This document shows, piece by piece, positions 38,360 to 49,495 of a DNA stretch of 64,000 nt. Under the pieces are notes generated by a model. The model saw only the letters and a program-made list of their open reading frames with translations, searched no databases and had not been told where the DNA came from. A program made the translations under genes and the position numbers. The stretch comes from Metallyticus violacea. Taxonomy: Eukaryota; Arthropoda; Insecta; Mantodea; Metallyticidae. Every line of letters begins with the position of its first letter. Position 1 is the first letter of the stretch. Where the stretch lies: the NCBI GenBank assembly GCA_030762175.1, contig CM060843.1, positions 118,412,869-118,476,868 on the forward strand. Direction: 5' to 3'.

Positions 38360-39219
38360 CAGAACTCAAACTCGCTCAGTGCGTACATAGCAAACTTCCA
38401 CATATTAATTATCTATATGGTTAATCGCCGCTGTCTATTATCAAATTTAACAGCTTTTTGAAACAAAAAAGTTTTATAATCATATTTAAAATGTTCCTAA
38501 GAGAACATGTATAGTAATTTCGGGAGGCTGAAAGACCAACTATTCACCAACGCGTCACTTCATAGTCAAGTGTCTAAGAAAAACTATAGGTAAGAAAAAT
38601 TCCCACAACATTTTTGGGGTAAGCTTGAGGGGCTCTACTGTATATTATTTTTCTTGCTCTAAATGTGTTATTTAAAAATACTTTCGGAGTTCACATTTTG
38701 ATCCCAAACGGTTATCATATTGTAAACGGTTTATTTACAGTTTCATATTTTATGTACTTTCTGCTTTGTTTAGTAAAATGAATACATCGCAACAAATTTA
38801 ATACATACATAGCTAACTGTTATTTTAGAATTTATTTTTACAGCAGCAACCATTTGCTCACAATTATCGAAGATATGACTTCACACTGAGATGCGATTCT
38901 CTTCTCCGTTTGCTGCATTGGCTCATTAGTTTCCATGTGTAATAATACATTTTTCAGTTGGTATCTTGAATTTGTCATGCCTCCTATAGCTAGTGTAATC
39001 AATTCCACGTGGATGTGCACTAACAAAACGTTGCACCCAATGTGGATGTACGCTCAAGTTAGCTGACACGCTTTCCAAACAAAACCATTGAAATACCTTC
39101 AATTAAGGTCCGGAAGGAAATGCCACTGCATACATAAATCATGATATCGATACCATTCAGCAGTAACCGATAGGTTGTAACAGTTTCCGACACCTCGAAA
39201 CCCTTTCGTCGGTAAGTTC

Positions 39220-39283
<64 letters not shown>

Positions 39284-39670
39284 GGTTCGCCTGCTCGCAA
39301 AAATAGGATGAAATAGAATCAACTGGATAAAAATACTTAACGCGACTTTTCAAGCTTTTGTGATGCTGTCTTAACTGTATTTTGGAATGGCGTTTGATAT
39401 GATTATACTAATAATTATAGGTAGGTTTACCGTATTAATATAAACACCACATGGTTTATAAATCCATTTAATGGCTGTAAATGAAGTATTAAATAGCTTT
39501 TGTTTTCCATGGATTGAAAAGATTCAAAACACTCATTATCATTCATTAGAATAATTTCTAGTTATTTGTTAGTTATGTTAATAAAACATTGTGTTTTTTA
39601 GTATTTCTCACAATTATTAGTAAGCATTACACTTGTAAGTAATTTATAATGGAAGTTTTGTAATCTCTCT
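38360..39670. other. Unannotated stretch with a 60 bp poly-T
   Basis: No gene recognised. An uninterrupted run of 60 T (39222-39281) could be the tail of a minus-strand retroinsertion, but no element body or flanking duplication was found. Confidence 0.4.
39222..39281. repeat. 60 bp poly-T homopolymer
   Basis: Sixty consecutive T as printed. The true length in the genome is uncertain because homopolymers are error-prone in sequencing. Confidence 0.9.
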
Positions 39671-39674
39671 GCAG

Positions 39675-39795
39675 GTTGCTTGGCACTAAGCATTCTGAGA
39701 AAGGGAAAGAATGGTCTCAGACGCTTCAATATGAAGCTACAGACATTGATATGGATCAACGTCATAACATGTTGCAATGTGACGTTTGTTCATAG
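39675..39795 (+). CDS. Possible terminal exon of an unknown gene (weak)
   Basis: A pyrimidine-rich tract ending TCTCTCTGCAG (to 39674) looks like a 3' splice site. After it one frame is open for 39 codons (from 39676) up to TAG at 39793. The encoded piece is hydrophilic, begins LLGTKHSEKGKEW and ends in MLQCDVCS. No homologous family is recognised, and no upstream exon or poly-A signal was found nearby. It is listed because its base composition is more balanced than its surroundings. It may well be a chance open stretch. Confidence 0.15.
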
Positions 39796-40338
39796 CCTGT
39801 CAAATGTAAACTAATGTAGTTAATTAATTAACTAATGATAAGGTATGCTATCGTATAGTAAGGCACTTACAGCAGATCAAATTTTATATATTATTTTTTA
39901 CTTTAACTTCATTTACTTAATATCACGGTATGTAATTCACTGAATTAACTATGTATATATGACAGAATATTTTATTTTTAGGGAAGCTATTGTATTTTCA
40001 TTCCTCTGGATTAATTATTTTTATTCTTGAGGTGATTATTTTGGACTCCTTTTCTATATATTTATATTATGTCGTATAACAGGTTGAATATTTTTTGCAG
40101 TATTAAGAGGTGGAACTATGTACTGAATAACTTTCTAACTCCGTAGATCACATAAACATATTTTTAAACGGAAAAGAAAGCGCAGGTAAATCACTGGTGT
40201 GGTAGACAGTAACTTTACAAAGCAGTTATTTTATAATTGCATTAAGGACTTATTCTGTTTTGGTGTTGTACATGTGAGGGTTGGAATATTAATAGTAGCA
40301 ACATTGCAATAAAGATACCAAGCAACGGAACAGCTTTG
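39796..40338. other. Unannotated AT-rich stretch
   Basis: Nothing recognised. Confidence 0.35.
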
Positions 40339-40637
40339 TTCCTCCACGCACCGCCACGGGTGGCCGAGGTCGTTAAATCTCGGACTCGTGAGCGGTAGGT
40401 CTGGGTTCGAATACCGCCAGGACCGTCCTTCCTGACTGAGGTTTTTTCCAGGTTTTTCTCAGTCCTCATAAATGGCAAATGCCGGGGAGGTACCCTAAAC
40501 TTAGGCCTGGAACGATTCCTTCCATAAAATCCTTTCCCAATATATCATTTCATCTCATGTATCATCAGTGTCCATCGCCTGTGGTGCCTCTGTAGCAAAA
40601 ACGGGCGTTAAACACTATTCATTCATTCCTCCACGCA
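40339..40637 (+). mobile_element. Full-length SINE-A with perfect 12 bp target-site duplication
   Basis: The element (40351-40625) is flanked by identical 12-mers, TTCCTCCACGCA, at 40339-40350 and 40626-40637. The head (GTGGCCGAGGTCGTTAA) is an A-box of Leu/Ser tRNA type and GGGTTCGAATACC is the B-box, so it would be transcribed by RNA polymerase III. The body ends GGGCGTTAAACACT, followed by a short (ATTC)n tail, not poly-A. This is the reference copy of the family here. The minus-strand ORF through it is spurious. Confidence 0.93.
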
Positions 40638-40639
40638 TT

Positions 40640-41139
40640 ACGGCCTTCGGTCGCTCCAAGCTGGTACTGCGGTGAACGGGAGTTAGAAAGTCCGCAGTCA
40701 TGATTGACGCGTAAATTATTACTAACACTTAAACAATTAAAAGGTACGCTTATTCACCATAATCAAACAAGAAGATGCTGGAACTGCCTCAATTCGTTTT
40801 CCATAATTTTATGACATTTGCTTATGAAATTAACCATTATTACCCTTTGCAGTTACCTCTGAGAAAGGGGACCAACAGGCCGTATGTCTTTAGTGATGTC
40901 GTCGAATATTTCGTGAATTGCTTGCAGAGACATGGGCTGTATGTGCCGTTGCAGTCCTGTTGGAAATTAGCAAACCTGCGTTCCCTCGCATTTGATTATT
41001 GTAACATTTTCTGCATATGAAACGAAGTGAAAGAGCCCGTTTTGTCCTGTAAAGGGCAAGGGCCTCCTGCTATAGGAAAAGCTCATTTTGTGACTCACGT
41101 GGTGAGCTATTTCACATGAGTTAGGGATTCTACTGAAAA
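40640..41139. other. Unannotated stretch with an 81-codon ORF
   Basis: An ATG ORF (40775-41020, plus) has no signal peptide, domain or motif that I recognise. Nothing else is seen. Confidence 0.3.
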
Positions 41140-41415
41140 TAGTTATGTTTTATAGTTTCTTGTCCTTTTTGAGTCCTTGCCAATTCTCACTCCACTCGCT
41201 TCTATTGCGGGCAATGCTTGACCAGTGAACTCCGAGATGCTCCTTGAATGTGTCTGACCATCTTCTTCTCGGCCGCCCTGGAGTCCTCAGTCCTACGTAT
41301 ACCTAGCATCTTCCTCTTCATTTTCCTTAGACATATTGCTAAGCTCTGCCGCTGTCTGACGGTAAGAGACATCCATATATCAGTACCGGGAAGACACACA
41401 AGTTGAGTGCCTCGA
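41140..41415 (-). pseudogene. LINE ORF2 C-terminal fragment
   Basis: The minus strand reads VFPVLIYGC (about 41400), then VRQRQSLAICLRKMKRKMLGI (about 41355-41300). This is the familiar thumb/C-terminal region of non-LTR reverse transcriptases (VLPVLxYGxExWxLTxRQxxKLxxxQRxMxRxMLGI). A frameshift and deletion follow, then GRPRRRWSDTF and ARNRSEWSENW (about 41280-41180), matching the RGRPxxRWxDDI...AxDRxxWR block just before the ORF2 stop. It is a different lineage from the LINEs at 12.5 kb and 21-22.6 kb, judging by these motifs. It is dead and truncated at both sides. Confidence 0.75.
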
Positions 41416-41464
41416 GTCTAAGTTTCTTATTTAGAGATGTGTTTTGCAACATGAACCAAGATTC

Positions 41465-41747
41465 ATCCTACGGAAGTCGGTCCTGGTGGTGTAGTGGTTA
41501 CCATACTTGCCTCCTACGCCCAAAACGCGGGTTCGAACCCGGCCAGGATCGATGGATTTTTTCGGGCGTAAAAATCCTAAGTATGGCTTCCTTCGGAAGG
41601 GAAGTAAAGCCGTGGGTCCCGTGTCGTACATTTACGGCACGAAAAAGAACCTCAAGCCTGAAAGAGAGGCCTCTGAGCAAAATTTGTCGGCCGTTTCACG
41701 CCCTGAGTTGAATGGGACGCTGATGACCTGAGCTGTTAAAGAGCGTC

Positions 41748-41781
<34 letters not shown>

Positions 41782-41788
41782 TACGGAA
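41465..41788 (+). mobile_element. Full-length SINE-B with 11 bp target-site duplication and poly-A tail
   Basis: The element (41476-41778) is flanked by ATCCTACGGAA at 41465-41475 and 41778-41788 (the first A is shared with the tail). The head TCCTGGTGGTGTAGTGGTTA plus GGTTCGAACCCGGCCAGGA is tRNA-like (A and B boxes; isotype uncertain). A central block (GGCTTCCTTCGGAAGGGAAG, then TAAAGCCGTGGGTCCCGTGT) is conserved in all longer copies. The 3' part (GGCCGTTTCACGCCCTGA, TTAAAGAGCGTCC) precedes 28 A. Intact ends and perfect duplication suggest a recent insertion. ORFs through it are spurious. Confidence 0.95.
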
Positions 41789-43384
41789 AATTAGATTAGG
41801 AACACTTTCTTCGTCAAGCTCACCTTCCAAAATCCATTCACAAAACATATTCCTGATTACAAGATCACCAGGGTTAGGTTCTTGCACTGCAGTAACTTTA
41901 TACGATTGGTAGCTTTGTAGTCGTTCGAACAAAAGAATAGGATATTTCCATTTGCTGAGAAAGATTTGAAGTGATTTTTAAAGCAGCATTCCAGAGTACG
42001 TCCAATGCTATCTAATGTTTCTAATGTGTGAGTTCTGTAAGTGGCTGTGTACGCTTTTTATCAAGAATACTTCCCGTTTCACGAAATTTATTTACCAGTC
42101 TGAATCAAAGTTCAGCTTGAACATTGAATATCTAGGAATTTCTCTTGAAACATCCACATCACGAGCCGACTCTGTAGACACGTACGATTCGTAAATAAAT
42201 ACTCTCTGGATAATAGAATAGAATTAAGCAAAATTCATATAATTAATACATTGTATTACGCCACGTAATGAATACTTAATGCAACACACAACACACAGAT
42301 CACGTCCGAACTTTCCTGAAGTTAAACAACAACACCACCACCACCACCGTCCCATCCGAACGTGCAAACTTTTTGTTCTATGAAATGTCAACATTTAGGC
42401 TACCACTGAGTATTTTGCCTGAAGACTATCTATTTGAAAATTTACTCAAGAAGCATAAAAAAACTGATGTTTTAATTGCATTTGTTTGTGTTACAGGTAG
42501 GTAATGCTGTTGTCCTAATACTATTTTGGATGAAAAGGTGGAACATTTACAAGTCATCCCGACAAAATCAGCTCGGCGTCATTCCATAACACTAGCCATA
42601 GCTTCTCGAAGTCTGTGACAGATCATGCATGGTGAGTGAAAACTCCAGCTGTACAAAATTCAGATTGTCCATGAACTGATATAGTAGCAAGTTGGACTTT
42701 TGCCTTTGTTTATGACAATCATGGTATGCTCAGTTCACTTTAAATGTTGGATGACGCTCGTTTTCATTGAATGGATTTATTAATAAGCAAAAAATATCAC
42801 TACTTAGCTGTAACTGACGAAAAAGTCGTTCCGCAATGGAAAGAAAAAGGAAACCGATTTGATGGGCTTAACTTCAAATGAAACGAGGGGCTGTTCTTTC
42901 TTGGAAATGAAACTTGTGCCACTGATGCCGGAAGTTCTTAATGACATTCCTATGAAAAATGCAAGTCTTGTTTTCACCATCGCTCTGAAAGTGTGACTTA
43001 GTATGGCGACATTAAGAAATATATTTCTAGTGTACCGTATCTCAGGATGGGGGGACTTGAGCTGGCTCGCCCGCTCACCAGGCAAACAGAGCGATTCTTT
43101 TTGATATGGGTATTTTTGAAAAGCAATGTTTATGAAATACACCCGCCAGCATCCTTGAGCTGAAATAGGTATTCGAGATGAGATCCTGCAGCAAATAATA
43201 GCTATTCTCTTCTAGCTAGAATGAAAAATAAGGGTGCATAATCTCAAGGTCATCATTTAAAAATAAATACAATTATCCTATAAACTCCTTAACCTTTTGC
43301 ATATTTCAACAAAACATCTCTAGAGCATTACATGAACTCAAAATAAACAAAAACATTTTATAAACATAAGGTCTGTTTCATTTA
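41789..43384. other. Unannotated stretch
   Basis: No gene recognised. The 112-codon minus ORF at 42804-43142 has no signal peptide, repeats or known motif, and may be chance. Confidence 0.35.
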
Positions 43385-44900
43385 ATATTTAAGCTATAGC
43401 TCAAGATTTTACAGAAAGTGCTCAAAATGTCCACTATGAGCTCCAATACAGACTTCCGCCTTACATTATGAACTATCTTACTTTCTTTCATATTCCTGTT
43501 GTCTGTCGTATCTGCTGACATCCTACACTGAGAGCAGTTTAAAAATCCCCCAGCTCACCAATGGACTTGCCTCCCTCCAGTAGCTGATATCCTAACGAAG
43601 CACGCGCGGCGTCATTTTATCCTCTCCTAAGTCAATTGCGAGTGAGATTTCGACAGAGTTGGGTAGCTGTATTGCTCATTCGAAAGTGAGATTTCTTCAA
43701 ATAGTGCAATGGTGTCATATTCACTACGTTGTCGTATATTCCTCTTCAAGGCTTACATTAGGTACAGAAATTCCTGTGATAGAACGAGACAGGCATTAAG
43801 GCATAAATCTCCTGGCAACTCGATTCCTTCTAATAAATAATATTAAAGTTGATACAAAAGACAATGAAACAGGCTCTATGACTGAAAAAATGCATTATAG
43901 ATTTATAGACTCTGGGTTATGGTCTCCTTGTTGCTCAAATCTTACGGTTTGCGATTTTTAACTTTGATAAAAATTAAAAAGTAGAATATATTGAACTTGC
44001 CTTCACCCACTTCAAGCAAATATTCGAAATAAAGTTAGGTTCAACACACGATGAGAAACTGATAGGTGACAACGATACTTTTCTAAGAAGAGCATTGTAT
44101 ATCTGTGAAAATGGATAACACTTCAGGTAAGGGGGGCGAGTATCAAATTCTGTTATTTAATATGTTGTACCTAATGGTGAAGCGCTTGAGCGCCACAAGT
44201 CTACGCAAATAAACATACGGTCTAGTCGCAGATTGGCTCAACTATGAGCTTTTTAAACTGCTCTCATGTTGTTATAAGATCTGAAATACACAAGAACCTT
44301 ACATAGTTTTCATCCCTATATGTAGAAATCCAAAGGACCGAGGCTATCGATCCGTCGCCACCCATTCATTTATTTCGGAATTACTAACTTACAATCGTTT
44401 TATCAGCAAGAGAAAAATGAGTCGTTGGCCCATCAGGCATGGGCTATATATGGTGTATTAAGTTTAATAAAACTACTTGCAACAAAAAATTAAATGGTTC
44501 GTTATAAAGTGTAAATATAACGCTCCTGTCAATGCTCCAGATATAATTAAATGCCCAATTAATGTGTTGCCAATTATTCCAGTCTATGCATTAATGATAA
44601 CTTGTTATTGGTATCTTATCTCTAAAACTGCTTAGAATTTGCCAGGCTATACATGAATACTGTGTAACTTTAGCTCGCTATTTTATGGCAATTGTGATAG
44701 ATGATAAATAGCGTTGACTGCTCGTATAAACCGACACAGCACCAATTTGTAAAACGCAAAAAATCGTCTGTTGTTTATCATAATACCACAACATTTTACT
44801 AAGTGCGAAATAGGCCATAAGTTTATATTATTATTTTTTGTGTTTAGGTACACCTTACCAGTTTTTCAGAAGTCTCCACCAGTTAAGTAACGCTTTTTTA
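43385..44900 (-). pseudogene. Decayed mariner-like transposase, family M2 copy 2
   Basis: The minus-strand C-terminus at about 43480-43410 reads VCIGAHSGHFEHFL, a good match to the usual CIxxxGxHFEHxL end of this family. A block at about 44350-44310 reads SLGPLDFYI, matching SPDLxPLDFxLWG. The region 44520-44770 aligns with copy 1 (35840-36010). Compared with copy 1, the distance between the C-terminal part and the SPDL block is several hundred bases longer because an element with inverted ends (43529-44266) lies between them. Many stops; inactive. Confidence 0.6.
43529..44266. mobile_element. 738 bp element with 17 bp perfect terminal inverted repeats, nested in M2 copy 2
   Basis: Left end TGAGAGCAGTTTAAAAA (43529-43545) and right end its exact reverse complement (44250-44266). 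Inside these, the arms stay loosely similar for another 20-25 bp (AGCTCACCAAT against AGTTGAGCCAAT). The similarity to M2 copy 1 stops just before the left end (at CATCCTA, 43525) and appears to resume after the right end. This suggests a non-autonomous DNA transposon (MITE-like) inserted in the transposase. It has no ORF of note. No clear target-site duplication was seen, so the exact ends are provisional. Confidence 0.5.
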
Positions 44901-46629
44901 TAGTTTTATAGATCTTTTCTTTCTATATGGGGACATATCTCGGCTACATTTTTTGTGCTTAAGTATATTTATTTAAATCATTACACAAGAAGCATTTCAT
45001 AGATATTAAATTATGGTTAATTATTGGAATACTGTTTACATTTCCAAATAAAGGTAAATTCTCGTTACATCCGAAATAAAGTTAACATTTAAGGTTATTG
45101 AAACTAATCATAAATTTACATTGTTTAAAATATTCTGCAGCGCGCTGAAATGTAGGATACCTTGCCAAAAAAGTAAAAAGATGGTAAAATGCTTTTATCT
45201 CCCATTAAGTAGTCTCTCTCAAGAACCACATATTGTTAATCGTACTTGTATAATTATTTATGCTCATGCTACGGATTATCCATACATGTAGATAAAAATT
45301 AAACCTGACACAATAAAGGCCTAACTGCGGTTAGCAGTATCTAATACATAATTAATTTGACATTATTAAGTAGAGCGAGAGCTCTTTCATCGTTAAGTAT
45401 GCCTTGAAGAGTTGGAAGTAATTCCTTTGCAGTGTATTTTGGGTTAGAGTATTATATTTTAAGAAACTTAACGATTGAAAAATCAAAAGTATATTTCTGC
45501 ACATTATCTTTTAGCAAAAATCGGGTATACCAAACAAAACAAACGGTTATACGAGGGTTGATCCTTATTCTGTGCCCCTGTTCCAATTATATTTATATAA
45601 AAGTTTTATTTCATAGCACAACGATGCCTGAAATGTATGAACGCAGTTCGTGCAGTTTAAACTTCATACTTTGCTGCGTCAATTTTTAATGATCATGGCT
45701 CTGTCATAGAAATTGTTGAAATGATAAAAACTAGGAAAATGAGTATGTCGAATAAAGACACATGATTGAATGCTCGGGAAAAAGGGAATGTCAGCAGCTG
45801 CTGCCTTATAATATACTGCAAATATGGTATTGTCAATGTGGTGAACTATTCCGTAAAGAAGAGCATGGTGGTCCTTGGAAAATCGTCTGAACAGAAGAAA
45901 ACATAATAAATGTATAATTTATATTGGAATATAGTCTTTGAAACAGACTTCTTACATTATAATAAAGAATATAATTACTTCAACTGCTCAAATTTGGTTG
46001 ACAGTCAACATTTCTAAGCAACACTTAAGGCTATTTTTAGAAGAAGAAACAGACATTTCTTGAAAATTTCTGACTATAGGTGAGTCATGAGGTTCATTAT
46101 TATAATTCCGAAATATTATTGCAAAGTGAGGAATGAAAACATATAGACTCTCTACCCTTTAAGAAATGTAGTTCAGGTGCATCCATCAGCAGACAAGATC
46201 AATTTGTCTGGTTTAAGGAATGTATAAAGTTGATTATTTTTAAACTGGAGGGACAGTACAGGTTAATGTTAGGCAAATTTAATTTAAAAAATCCCGAGAT
46301 GCAATCAAAGAGAAACTTGGGGAAGAAGTTAAGCAAGCCACAGTAGGTCTTGTGTTGCAAAGACTGCATTCGATAAAGCAAAGTTTGAACTGTTGGGGCA
46401 TCCTGATACCTCTCTCTCTCTGCAAATTCCGGCAGTACTCAAACTTGTAAATTAGGTCTTTCTTAATATCTTTATTATCTCAAAAGTATAAACATTTTTG
46501 TGTGTTATCAAACTAGGTAACATTTACAGCAGTTACTGCACTGTTTCACTGATGCTTCAGTTATTGAAGGGGATAGTACTATTTGCCCGGGCTAGAGTCG
46601 CTCTAGCATATTAGCTGGCTACCGTGACT
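44901..46629. other. Unannotated AT-rich stretch
   Basis: No gene or known repeat recognised. Short ORFs (45432-45689, 46199-46381) lack motifs. Confidence 0.35.
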
Positions 46630-46915
46630 TTGTTTGTTTGTTGTTTAGTTACGGAAGCTCTTTAACATCTCGGGCCATCAGCGTCCCATTCAAATCACGG
46701 CGTGAAACGGCCGAAAATTTTGCTCAAAGGCCTCTTTTTTTAAGCTTGAGGTTCTTTATCATGCCTTAAATGTACGATACAGGACCCATGGCTTTACTTC
46801 CCTTCTGAAGGAAGCCATACTTAAGATTTTTACGCCTGAAAAAATCCACCGATCCTGCCGGGATTGCATTCTTGATGTTGGATCTAGGAGGTTACCACTA
46901 CACCACCAAGACCGA
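46630..46915 (-). mobile_element. SINE-B copy, minus strand
   Basis: The tRNA-like head is at the right end (reverse complement of GTTACCACTACACCACCAAGACCG). The conserved central block is at about 46785-46815, and the 3' part (reverse complement of GGCGTGAAACGGCC) at 46698-46711. The tail in minus orientation is (CAAA)n-like, not pure A. Moderately diverged. Confidence 0.9.
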
Positions 46916-47859
46916 CCGTACAGCAAGCGCGGACACGAGTGTTGCTTGCACATTACACAGGTGTAATTGGAACAACACCTACCTAATAGTTCTGAAACAA
47001 TCATGTAAAGGAAAACATGATAACGCTGCATTTTCTACTGGGAATCACTTGTTCACTGCAAGTGGGACGGTGTCATCCGGTCCAAGGTTATACTCGCACC
47101 ATAGGCCCCAAAACAAAAGTATATTATTATTTGAGGTTTCTGTAATAGAAAATGAATAGGTATATACATTATGCATGTACATTTTAAAGGTGTAAGATTT
47201 AAATCAACAGGTCATAGTCACCTACTCTATACTAAATGTAAATATGATGATAATAATAATAATAATAACTAATAAAATGAACGAACATTACCAGTTGAAG
47301 GCAAAGTGAAAATAAAACATAAGTACATAACACAGAAAAAAGAAAACATTGGTGATTTCGCTCTTAAAATCCTAGTCAGCATTCTTATCATTCCCGTTTG
47401 AGTGTGTCCTGTGAGTAATAGCCAAAAGAATTGTATTTTGGAGCTACACATATTCATAATAAGCACTTTGATACAAAATATTGTGAAAATTGATTTGAAG
47501 AATGAAATGAAGGGACCGACCTATAACCCTGGATCTCGTACATCTTGTCCTCTCTGCTTGCTGAATATGTGTCATAATATCTTGGCTGCAACGACATGTG
47601 CGCATGATAAGTGAGACCAGGAAATCCTGAGAATGAGCTGATATCTTTGTTTTGGGGGAGAGATACCAATGTTACCTACTTATTTGAACCTAATATCTTT
47701 TTCACCTCAGAGAGAAGCAACTAATCACTCAAGGGACACGGTGTTCAATAAGTGTCCATAATTTTCACAGCGGGTAAATTGAGTCAAAAATAGGGAACAT
47801 TTCCTGTGAGCATATCTTTACTCTTTGTTGCGGCGGAATAGAGGGCAATAAACATGGTA
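46916..47859. other. Unannotated stretch
   Basis: No gene recognised. A short (AAT)n lies at about 47248-47268. Confidence 0.35.
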
Positions 47860-48028
47860 GATGATAATACGCTTTCCAAACTTACATGGCAACATCAGAC
47901 ATTCAGTGGGCTATGGATTGGTCAAGAAGATCCCAGTGGCATTGCCTTCCCGATCACTTGACCTTAATCCTTTTGAATTATTTTCTATGGAGTAGCTTAA
48001 AGACCCTAGTGTATGTCCCACTTGTCAA
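47860..48028 (+). pseudogene. Mariner-like transposase fragment, family M2 type
   Basis: Frames at about 47910-48025 read WIGQEDPSGIAFP and then LTLILLNYFLWSSLKTLVYV. These match WIGRGGPVAWPPRSPDLTPLDYFLWGxLKxLVYxxPV of insect mariner-like transposases, with one frameshift. The fragment is cut off on its right by the SINE-B that follows. No 5' part was recognised. Confidence 0.65.
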
Positions 48029-48252
48029 CCCAAGATCAAGGGTTCGAACCCGGCCAGGAGCGATGGATTTTTCGGCTTAAAAATCCTAAGTATGGCTTCC
48101 TTCGGAAGGGAAGTAAAGCCGTGGGTCCCGTGTCGTACATTTACGGCACGAAAAAGAACCTCAAGCCTGAAAGAGAGGCCTCTGAGCAAAATTTGTCGGC
48201 CGTTTCACGCCTTGAGTTGAATGGGAAAAGAGGGAAAAAAAAAAAAAAAAAA
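48010..48252 (+). mobile_element. SINE-B copy, plus strand, with poly-A
   Basis: The tRNA-like head is damaged before the B-box (GGTTCGAACCCGGCCAGGA). The central and 3' blocks are nearly identical to the copy at 41476, but the last 40 bp (GCTGATGACCTGA...) are replaced by an AAAAGAGGG segment. The A-tail is 48235-48252. The exact 5' end is uncertain. Confidence 0.9.
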
Positions 48253-48483
48253 GGAATGAGTGAATAGTGTTTGACGCCTGTTTTTGCTACAAAGGCACCA
48301 CAGGCGATGGGCACTGATGATACTTGAGATGAAATGATAAATTGGGAAAGGATTTATTTTTAAGGAAGGAATCGTTCCAGGCCTAAATTTAGGGTACCTC
48401 CCCGGCATTTGCCATTTATGAGGACTGAGGAAAACCAGGAAAAAACCTCAGTCAGGAAGAACGGTCCTGGCGGTATTCGCAAC
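48253..48483 (-). mobile_element. SINE-A copy, minus strand, 5' truncated
   Basis: Starts exactly at the end of the SINE-B A-tail with the SINE-A tail in reverse (GGAATGAGTGAATAGTGTTT). It continues through the conserved body (CCCCGGCATTTGCCATTTAT) and stops near the B-box (GGTATTCGCAAC), so the tRNA-like head is mostly missing. Confidence 0.9.
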
Positions 48484-48930
48484 AGGACTGTGTTTACACT
48501 GCATGTCCAATTCGAAAATAGCCAGGTGTATTCGCGTGGTGATTCTCTGAAACATACAGATGATAGATGTGTGACGATATTTAGTGACAACATAGCGATT
48601 ACTCCACGCACAGTTATGGATAATAGGCTATAATATAACATGGCTCAGTGGCCAAATGTTTGCTTCGAAAATATATTCATAGGAACTTTTTTGCTAATTT
48701 TGAGCAACTGTGCTTGCTATGAATAGATACGGTAATTTTAATTAAACGCTTTACATACCTACATTATTGTGTATGTAAAAGTGTAGAATACTACATCTTT
48801 AATCCAAAAGATAATGATGTCAATGTTTGCGGTTGTAAGGATCATTTTTGCTATGTTCCGGAATGCATTAATAATGCGGTATATCTCCCAATAAGTAGTA
48901 AAAAAATAATTCAACAACTTGTTCAGAAGC

Positions 48931-48962
<32 letters not shown>

Positions 48963-49299
48963 TGTTTTTATATTTTCATGTCCATTAGTCGGGGTTTTCA
49001 ATATTTTTTTCTTTCTAGCTATATTGTTAACTACGAATAATAACATTTGAATTGGTGCAGTTTAGTACATTTTTATTTCCTGTGCAAACAATCTAAAACA
49101 TCTATTGTTTACTATTTTAATGTTATAAAATATTACACTCTATAGGGCTTTATTATAATCCAGCTCGAATGAGATATTACACTTGCTGAATTTCATGAAA
49201 TGACATATTACTTTTTGATTTGATATTTGGAATTTATATTTTGTTTCATTTTATATTAATATTTATTATTATTATTGCTTAGGTTTATTTACGAGTGCT
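48484..49299. other. Unannotated AT-rich stretch
   Basis: No gene. It contains an (AAT)n microsatellite at about 48932-48960. Confidence 0.4.
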
Positions 49300-49495
49300 T
49301 TTTAAGAGTTAAACGACCGCTAAATTTTTCTCAATGCCTTTTCTTTCAGGCTTGAGGTTCTTTACGTGCCGTAAATCTGTGACACGGGATCCACGGCTTT
49401 ACTTCCCTTCCAAATGGAGCCATACCTAATATTTTTACGCCCGAAAAAATCCGTAATCCTGGCCGGGATGGCACCCGCGATCTTGGGTATTCGAG
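49300..49495 (-). mobile_element. SINE-B copy, minus strand, partial
   Basis: The reverse complement shows the B-box region, GGATTTTTTCGGGCGTAAAA, the central GGGAAGTAAAGCCGTGGATC, and part of the 3' region. Both ends are degraded. Confidence 0.85.

Noticed and set aside
40353..40430. A functional Leu/Ser tRNA gene in the SINE-A head
   Set aside because: It is the 5' part of a repeated element with ATTC tail; arms are imperfect.
41476..41560. A functional tRNA gene in the SINE-B head
   Set aside because: A and B boxes are present but the anticodon arm does not pair properly, and the sequence continues into a SINE body with tail and target-site duplication.
42804..43142. 112-codon minus ORF
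   Set aside because: No recognisable motif, no composition shift, no supporting signals; not listed as a gene.
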